NCBI GenBank assembly: GCA_001789515.1
Contig: MFZT01000036.1
Span: 1 to 9,763, forward strand
Length of the DNA: 9,763 bases
Direction of reading: 5' to 3'
Source: Candidatus Roizmanbacteria bacterium RIFCSPHIGHO2_02_FULL_43_11
Lineage (GTDB): Bacteria > Patescibacteriota > Microgenomatia > UBA1406 > HO2-37-13b
Both the position numbers and the translations under genes were made by a program. This document shows, one piece after another, positions 6,552 to 9,763 of the stretch. Under the pieces are notes generated by a model. It was given only the letters and a program-made list of their open reading frames with translations, did no database searches and was not told where the DNA came from. Positions within the stretch are counted from its first letter, which is position 1. Each line of letters starts with the position of its first letter.

Positions 6552-6582
6552 CTATAGGCTGCCTATCCGGCAGTGGCCATAG
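6552..6582. other. Imperfect hairpin upstream of the HNH gene
   Basis: CTGCC and GGCAG pair around a TATCC loop, with outer GG/CC and CTAT/ATAG pairs separated by an internal loop. It lies about 40 bases before the chosen HNH gene start. No T-tract follows it, and its role is unclear. Confidence 0.35.
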
Positions 6583-6607
6583 ATATGCCAAGAAGCTTTC
6601 CATCCTG

Positions 6608-6613
6608 TATAAT
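6608..6613 (+). promoter_or_regulatory. Consensus -10 box of the HNH gene
   Basis: TATAAT directly preceded by TG, 10 bases before the ATG at 6624. The expected transcript leader would be only a few bases. No good -35 is seen 16-18 bases upstream. Confidence 0.45.
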
Positions 6614-6623
6614 GACCCCCATC

Positions 6624-7124
6624 ATGAGCTCGGGTTCCCATGAAGTCAGGCGCTCCCATCGTTATCATCCTGCTCCATTTAATGCTCTTCTCTGGCATTG
6701 GAACCAGATCAGGCCCGTATTATCCAAGGAGGAATTCGAGTTACTTAAAGCGCATTTTCGTCGATTTGTTGAATGCATACCGTATGGCGTTGGAGGTTAC
6801 CCTGTCCAATTTGAACAAAAAGATTTTACTTTAAAACCTTCAGCAAGAATGCGACAAGAACTTTTGAAGCGTGAGGATGGGCAATGCTTCACATGCGAAC
6901 GAGCAATCCACAATGGCAATTTTGTTCTCCATCATACAGACTATTCTGCTATTGAGGACTTGAGTACAATTCACGTGATGTGCCCTGAATGTCATCATAT
7001 TGCACATTGCATCACGGGTTTTTTCATGATTTGGTTTCGTGCTATGATGGGCTTAGCAGACATGCCTGGTGATAGACTGGTTCGTGGAAAAGATGGAACT
7101 GAAGCTTGGCAAAAAGGTCTTTAA
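6624..7124 (+). CDS. HNH endonuclease-domain protein, 166 residues
   Basis: The C-terminal half has the zinc-stabilised HNH (beta-beta-alpha metal) pattern: C88-x2-C91 in CFTC, LHHTDY with H103-H104, and MCPECHHIAH with C120-x2-C123 and H124, H125, H128, in the usual order and spacing. Such domains nick or cut DNA in homing endonucleases, restriction enzymes and phage proteins; the target here is unknown. The N-terminal ~70 residues carry a basic start (RRSHRYHP) and a helical LSKEEFELLKAHFRRFVE and match nothing I know. The frame is open to a GTG at 6573 with in-frame ATGs at 6585, 6612 and 6624; 6624 is chosen because a TATAAT box at 6608-6613 overlaps the earlier options. It converges on the next gene with 3 bases between stops. 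The residue at the middle (N) position of HNH is not obvious, so activity is uncertain. Confidence 0.75.
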   Translation: MSSGSHEVRRSHRYHPAPFNALLWHWNQIRPVLSKEEFELLKAHFRRFVECIPYGVGGYPVQFEQKDFTLKPSARMRQELLKREDGQCFTCERAIHNGNFVLHHTDYSAIEDLSTIHVMCPECHHIAHCITGFFMIWFRAMMGLADMPGDRLVRGKDGTEAWQKGL

Positions 7125-7127
7125 TGA

Positions 7128-8126
7128 TCAGCTCGTAGATTTTAGAAGGGCTTGTTGATCAGGAAATAATCCCGGAAGCCTCTCCAAAAACCTAACTGGG
7201 TGATCCTGTATTACATTTTGAAGACGCGTATCGCGTTCCTCTCCGCTTTGATCGAAGACAAACCTTTTAAGGAACGTCCCTTGTAAATAATCCTTCAACC
7301 AGTTTCCCTTATGTCCATTGCATCGCAGGGAAAATGCAATTGTGGCATCGTAATAGGGACCATATGCTCCGGGGACAATCTGATATAGCTCCTCTTCTAT
7401 GGCTATGGGGTCTTCATCCGGCCATATGCTCTTGAGCGCATCAATTGCAAGAGGATATGTCATAAGCATGGCAAGAGCCTCATTTATGTCAACACCAAGC
7501 GATAGACCTGCTCCTTTCGCGTTCAAAAATCTGATACATGCTCCATATGTACCCACTTTTGTTGATGGTTTTGAGATTTCCCTACTAAAGGAACGCATCC
7601 CGTGGTCATCAAAATAAGCCCCTGCTGCTTTTACAATCAGATCCCGATGTGCCGGCTGAGCCTGCTCCCAGCGTGTATTGCCATGAATGATGCCTTCATG
7701 GGCAAGAAGAAAAGTGATAAGAATAGTGTACGCATTTTCAGTAACACCATCAGGACAAACCCCGTGAAGTTGTGCAAAAAATTGATCAAGATTTACACCA
7801 AAGCTTACATCATCATGAAAATACGCTGCAACAGCGTCACTGTCAGGCATTCCTAGTACCAGCCTACCCCAGTTACGCCAATCTGCTGACCTTCTAATCG
7901 CGTATGGAGGCATATGCATATCTCCCACCTCAAAAATGTCCTTGCCATACTGTTGTGCGACAGTCAGCACACGTGGTGCTAACATGTCAAACATATGGGT
8001 AATGGCATCTGGATCATGATCTCCCTGCTCAACACGTGCCATAATAATGGGCGCATTATACCAGAACAGGCGTATAATACCCTGCAACGGAGCCTGCACG
8101 TACATAGCGTGTGCAGAAGCTCCCAT
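7128..8126 (-). CDS. Hypothetical protein, 332 residues
   Basis: I do not recognise this protein. It is soluble, mixed alpha/beta in appearance and acidic, with no signal peptide, membrane span or Cys cluster. Noticeable stretches are HMPPYAIRRSADWRNWGRLVLGMPDSD in the first third (split here only for description), LITFLLAHEGIIHGNTRWEQ near the middle, and VPGAYGPYYDATIAFSLRC in the last third. None forms a catalytic motif I can name. The open frame reaches a TTG at 8183, but that would overlap the coding start of the divergent DnaA-domain gene, so an ATG is preferred; 8126 is used and 8105 is equally possible. Neither has a clear Shine-Dalgarno or -10 box. It shares a 39-bp divergent region with the DnaA-domain gene and converges on the HNH gene. 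Length and composition support real coding. Confidence 0.68.
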   Translation of the reverse strand: MGASAHAMYVQAPLQGIIRLFWYNAPIIMARVEQGDHDPDAITHMFDMLAPRVLTVAQQYGKDIFEVGDMHMPPYAIRRSADWRNWGRLVLGMPDSDAVAAYFHDDVSFGVNLDQFFAQLHGVCPDGVTENAYTILITFLLAHEGIIHGNTRWEQAQPAHRDLIVKAAGAYFDDHGMRSFSREISKPSTKVGTYGACIRFLNAKGAGLSLGVDINEALAMLMTYPLAIDALKSIWPDEDPIAIEEELYQIVPGAYGPYYDATIAFSLRCNGHKGNWLKDYLQGTFLKRFVFDQSGEERDTRLQNVIQDHPVRFLERLPGLFPDQQALLKSTS

Positions 8127-8154
8127 GTTCGTTTCATCCGAGCTTACCCCCAAG

Positions 8155-8160
8155 AGGAGG
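8155..8160 (+). promoter_or_regulatory. Ribosome binding site of the DnaA-domain gene
   Basis: A perfect AGGAGG 5 bases before GTG at 8166. It decides the start, because the open frame upstream is only a shadow of the minus-strand gene. Confidence 0.85.
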
Positions 8161-8165
8161 AGACC

Positions 8166-8480
8166 GTGAAGATTCGCAAACAAAGGGCCGCTCTGGACAG
8201 GATCATTGCTACAGTTGCCGACTACTACCGGCTTGACACCAGTGAGATCCTAGGGCACAGCAGAACGCAACGGCGCGTTGAGGCACGTCAGATTGTGATG
8301 TGGCTCATGCGGACGCGTAGCACAGCAAGTTTCCCAGAGATTGGGGTGCTGATGGATCGGCATCATAGCACCATCCTGCACGGCTGTGCAAAGATCGAGC
8401 GCCTGATAAAGCGGGATGCTGAGCTCCGCGAGGACCTACGCCGGATCCAGGTGCGGTTGGATTCGCAGCTGATGAAGTAA
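8166..8480 (+). CDS. Stand-alone DnaA domain IV (DNA-binding) protein, 104 residues
   Basis: The whole protein corresponds to the C-terminal DNA-binding domain of the replication initiator DnaA. Residues 11-30 (DRIIATVADYYRLDTSEILG) match the first helices, RTQRRVEARQIVMWLMR at 33-49 the long helix with the basic loop, and FPEIGVLMDRHHSTILHGC at 56-74 the helix-turn-helix and DnaA signature, followed by KIERLIKRDAELREDL. DnaA has GRDHTTVLH at the signature; here it is DRHHSTILH, with His for the base-contacting Asp while the next His and Thr are kept, so site preference may differ. There is no AAA+ ATPase domain and no helicase-loading region, so it cannot initiate replication as DnaA does. 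A DNA-binding regulator, phage or plasmid accessory protein, or remnant of a transposase with this domain is possible. GTG start with perfect Shine-Dalgarno; GC-rich (58% in one sampled line) relative to the flanking TA genes. Confidence 0.85.
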   Translation: MKIRKQRAALDRIIATVADYYRLDTSEILGHSRTQRRVEARQIVMWLMRTRSTASFPEIGVLMDRHHSTILHGCAKIERLIKRDAELREDLRRIQVRLDSQLMK

Positions 8481-8489
8481 AAGCCTTTA

Positions 8490-8572
8490 GGAGAGCTCGG
8501 AAGTTCCGGCCTGTGCAAATGTTTAAGACCGCTTAAGAAACGGTCACGCATATGCCAGGCCGGAGAAGCTCC
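8490..8572. other. Extended nested inverted-repeat structure after the DnaA-domain gene
   Basis: Nested pairings: outer GGAG (8490-8493) with CTCC (8569-8572); CCGGCCTG (8506-8513) with CAGGCCGG (8556-8563), perfect 8 bp; GCA (8515-8517) with TGC (8553-8555); and inner GACCG (8527-8531) with CGGTC (8541-8545) around a 9-base loop. It begins 9 bases after the DnaA-domain stop. No T-run follows, so it is not a classical terminator. It could be a REP-like element, a protein-binding site or a structured RNA. Confidence 0.6.
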
Positions 8573-8617
8573 ATGTAGGAAAGGCGAAGTTTTCATAAAA
8601 ATTTCATCTTCTTGGGA

Positions 8618-8623
8618 TAAGAT
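8618..8623 (+). promoter_or_regulatory. Candidate -10 box of the toxin gene
   Basis: TAAGAT ends 6 bases before the ATG at 8630, the same spacing as at 3610-3622 and 8992-9004. No convincing -35 is seen and no Shine-Dalgarno is present. Confidence 0.4.
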
Positions 8624-8629
8624 TCAGTA

Positions 8630-8968
8630 ATGTACTCTATTTACCTCTATAAAAGCCGAACAGATAGACCTATTATCGAAAAATTTATAGACTCGATGGA
8701 TAAGGATATGCAGGTAAGAGTCAGAAATGCAATGAGACTTTTGCAAACGTATGGCCTTGTACTCCTACACAATGATTTTGTCAGAAAGATCCACCAACAT
8801 CCTGATATCTATGAACTACGTCTCAAAGGTAGCATCCATATTAGACTACTCTTCTTCTTGTATAACCATTCGAGTTTTGTCATTGTCCACGGGTATATCA
8901 AAAAATCACAAAAGCTACCACGAAGAGATATAGATATTGCACTAAAGCGAGTTAGAGAATTTGAATGA
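8630..8968 (+). CDS. HigB/RelE-type toxin (Gp49-like family)
   Basis: Toxin of a type II toxin-antitoxin pair. Members of this RelE/HigB superfamily cut mRNA on the ribosome and stop growth until the antitoxin is restored. The 112-residue length and motifs fit the Gp49-like branch: FIDSMDKDMQVRVRNAMRLL at 19-38 as helical hairpin, YELRLKGSIHIRLLFFLY at 61-78 as the central strands with basic residues, and HGYIKKSQKLPRRDIDIALKR at 87-107 (a K-x-Q-K-x-P-x-x-[DE]-I-x-x-A run typical of the family). A HTH antitoxin gene follows after 35 bases, giving the HigBA toxin-first order. No Shine-Dalgarno; a TAAGAT box 6 bases before the ATG suggests leaderless expression. AT-rich compared with the DnaA-domain gene upstream. 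Confidence 0.9.
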   Translation: MYSIYLYKSRTDRPIIEKFIDSMDKDMQVRVRNAMRLLQTYGLVLLHNDFVRKIHQHPDIYELRLKGSIHIRLLFFLYNHSSFVIVHGYIKKSQKLPRRDIDIALKRVREFE

Positions 8969-8997
8969 TTGACAACGTATAACTATTTTGTTATATT
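8969..8997 (+). promoter_or_regulatory. Consensus promoter with palindrome in front of the antitoxin gene
   Basis: Perfect -35 TTGACA (8969-8974), 17-base spacer, -10 TATATT (8992-8997), then 6 bases to the ATG at 9004, so transcription should begin at or next to the start codon. The palindrome TATAAC-N6-GTTATA (8978-8995) overlaps spacer and -10 and is a likely operator for the HTH antitoxin. The -35 begins directly after the toxin stop codon. Confidence 0.75.
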
Positions 8998-9003
8998 CAC
9001 CGT

Positions 9004-9303
9004 ATGAAAAAGCAAGTGTTTCATTTAACAAGATGGCAGGACTATGAAAAAAAACTGTTAAGTAATACTGCTTTTCAAAAGAAAGCTGCTGAATTTGAGC
9101 ATGAATATCAGCTCGCAAAAAGTATTATTGACCTACGACTTAAAAGGCACCTATCACAAAAGGACCTAGCGTTTCATGTAGGAACAAAACAACCTGTCAT
9201 CTCGCGCCTTGAAACAGGCACAACAAAACCCACAATCTCACTACTTGAGCGTATTGCCAAAGCCCTTGATGCAAAACTCATTGTGAAGCTTCAGGAATAT
9301 TAG
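9004..9303 (+). CDS. HigA-type antitoxin, XRE-family helix-turn-helix
   Basis: Antitoxin partner of the upstream HigB-like toxin. It should bind and neutralise the toxin and, with its HTH, repress the operon. Residues 1-38 are the extension expected of this subgroup (LTRWQDYEKKLLSNTAF, then a helical AAEFEHEYQLAKS). The XRE/Cro HTH spans about 39-90: LAKSIIDLRLKRHLSQKDLA, then HVGTKQPVISRLETGTTKP as turn and recognition helix, then ISLLERIAKALDAKL. Length 99 is typical. No Shine-Dalgarno; a consensus promoter and an inverted repeat immediately precede the ATG, so it can be made independently of the toxin and probably autoregulates through the palindrome at 8978-8995. Confidence 0.9.
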   Translation: MKKQVFHLTRWQDYEKKLLSNTAFQKKAAEFEHEYQLAKSIIDLRLKRHLSQKDLAFHVGTKQPVISRLETGTTKPTISLLERIAKALDAKLIVKLQEY

Positions 9304-9763
9304 ATACCCACACTCCTTCGCTGAGGCTCAGTGACGGGAATCTCTGCAAATAATTAGGAGTCACCTTTCATCTCCGTGTAAGGCTGACAATAGAAGTTGG
9401 ATGCGCCGGCGCTGAAGGCTCTTGCTTGGCCATTTATGTAGTACCCATCTGGGCAACAGCGCCGACGTTGTCGGCATTAATTGATACATTTATGAATGGA
9501 CCACCCGGGCCCGAGACCGCCCTGGCTGGCTGGGGAATATGCCGGCGCCTCTTGAAGCGCCGTCAACCCAGATTCCAGGGCGGCCCGGGTTCCGGACCAT
9601 CGGCAGGGCTTGAGGCACTATGGGACAGGGTGATGGTGTTGGCCCCAAGGAAACAAACCATGGATCCTGCCGATGGGTACAGCACGGGTGAAAGGCTTAG
9701 GCCCTACTTACTGTCGGATCTGCCGCTAGCTTAGGGCCGTGTCGGTGGTCGCAGGTTCGGTCC
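9304..9763. other. GC-rich stretch without a convincing gene
   Basis: These 460 bases hold no frame I trust as a gene. Both strands have many stops; the longest plus-strand frame (9426-9734) gives a Pro/Gly/Arg-rich product without recognisable motifs. The stretch has several inverted repeats: a 7-bp hairpin with a 3-base loop at 9318-9334 just after the antitoxin stop, a perfect palindrome GCGCCGGCGC at 9403-9412, a 6-bp hairpin GCCGAC-GTT-GTCGGC at 9461-9475, the large structure at 9496-9600, and a GGCCCTA/TAGGGCC pair near the end. The composition shifts from AT-rich to GC-rich around 9390. The last bases resemble a tRNA T-arm, but no upstream tRNA arms fit. Confidence 0.5.
9496..9600. ncRNA. 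Candidate structured RNA: about 105-nt multi-stem hairpin
   Basis: Nested pairings run almost the whole length: ATGG/CCAT at the ends, CC/GG, CCCGGG (9504-9509) with CCCGGG (9584-9589), CCGCCCTGG (9517-9525) with CCAGGGCGG (9575-9583), CTGGG (9530-9534) with CCCAG (9567-9571), and CGGCGC (9543-9548) with GCGCCG (9557-9562) around an 8-base loop. It matches no RNA family I can identify; checks against RNase P, tmRNA and SRP RNA core motifs were not convincing. The strand is not determined. Being in GC-rich DNA raises the chance of incidental pairing. Confidence 0.35.

Noticed and set aside
7995..8165. N-terminal extension of the DnaA-domain gene by 57 codons
   Set aside because: It is antisense to the 332-residue gene and unlike DnaA, whereas GTG at 8166 has a perfect AGGAGG 5 bases upstream.
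9426..9734. A 102-residue plus-strand frame in the GC-rich end
   Set aside because: Pro/Gly/Arg-rich product with no motif, TTG start without Shine-Dalgarno or -10 box, and it runs through strong inverted repeats; random open frames of this length are common in GC-rich DNA.
9735..9763. tRNA-like T-arm (GGTCGCAGGTTCGGTCC) at the window end
   Set aside because: The T-loop would have G in place of the conserved A58, and no pairing anticodon arm or D-arm fits upstream at tRNA spacing; the acceptor end is outside the window.
9600..9763. Possible RNase P RNA: stretches such as GCCGATGG and GGGTGAAAGG resemble bacterial RNase P RNA
   Set aside because: The universally conserved P4 segment (GAGGAAAGTCC) and the later core elements are not found at the expected places, so the short matches are probably chance.

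Overview
This looks like a piece of a bacterial chromosome, most plausibly a Candidate Phyla Radiation (Patescibacteria-like) genome or a similar low-complexity-repeat-rich lineage. The clues are an archaeal/eukaryotic-type tyrosyl-tRNA synthetase next to fmt (a gene archaea lack), few Shine-Dalgarno sites on the AT-richer genes, -10 boxes placed 6-7 bases before start codons, dispersed short pyrimidine-rich repeats and many proteins I cannot assign. UGA acts as a stop (fmt, the glycosyltransferase and TyrRS all end in TGA), so there is no sign of the UGA recoding known from Absconditabacteria/Gracilibacteria. The lineage is an inference.

Left part (1-4771), housekeeping: the 3' part of tyrS overlaps fmt by 4 bases. 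A GT4-type glycosyltransferase follows with its own promoter inside the fmt end. Next come an unknown protein on the minus strand, a small membrane protein on the plus strand, and a tRNA-dihydrouridine synthase on the minus strand. Three of these genes act in tRNA charging, initiator formylation or tRNA modification.

Middle (4772-5850), repeat-rich: an 11-copy 9-bp minisatellite abuts the dus start. Beyond it lies a probable PD-(D/E)XK-fold nuclease flanked by inverted copies of a CTTCTAC/CTCTCTA-word repeat. The same repeat words form a 23-residue segment inside fmt.

Right part (5850-9763), mosaic accessory region: a GC-rich lipoprotein gene with a good Shine-Dalgarno site and a downstream hairpin; an HNH-domain protein; an unknown 332-residue protein; a stand-alone DnaA domain IV protein with a perfect Shine-Dalgarno site, followed by an extended inverted-repeat structure; a HigB/HigA-type toxin-antitoxin pair in which the antitoxin has its own consensus promoter and palindrome; and a terminal GC-rich stretch without a convincing gene that can fold into a roughly 105-nt multi-stem hairpin (candidate structured RNA).

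Two expression styles coexist: AT-richer genes with leaderless-type promoters, and GC-rich genes with Shine-Dalgarno sites. This suggests that the GC-rich islands were acquired, or, less likely, that the assembly is mosaic.
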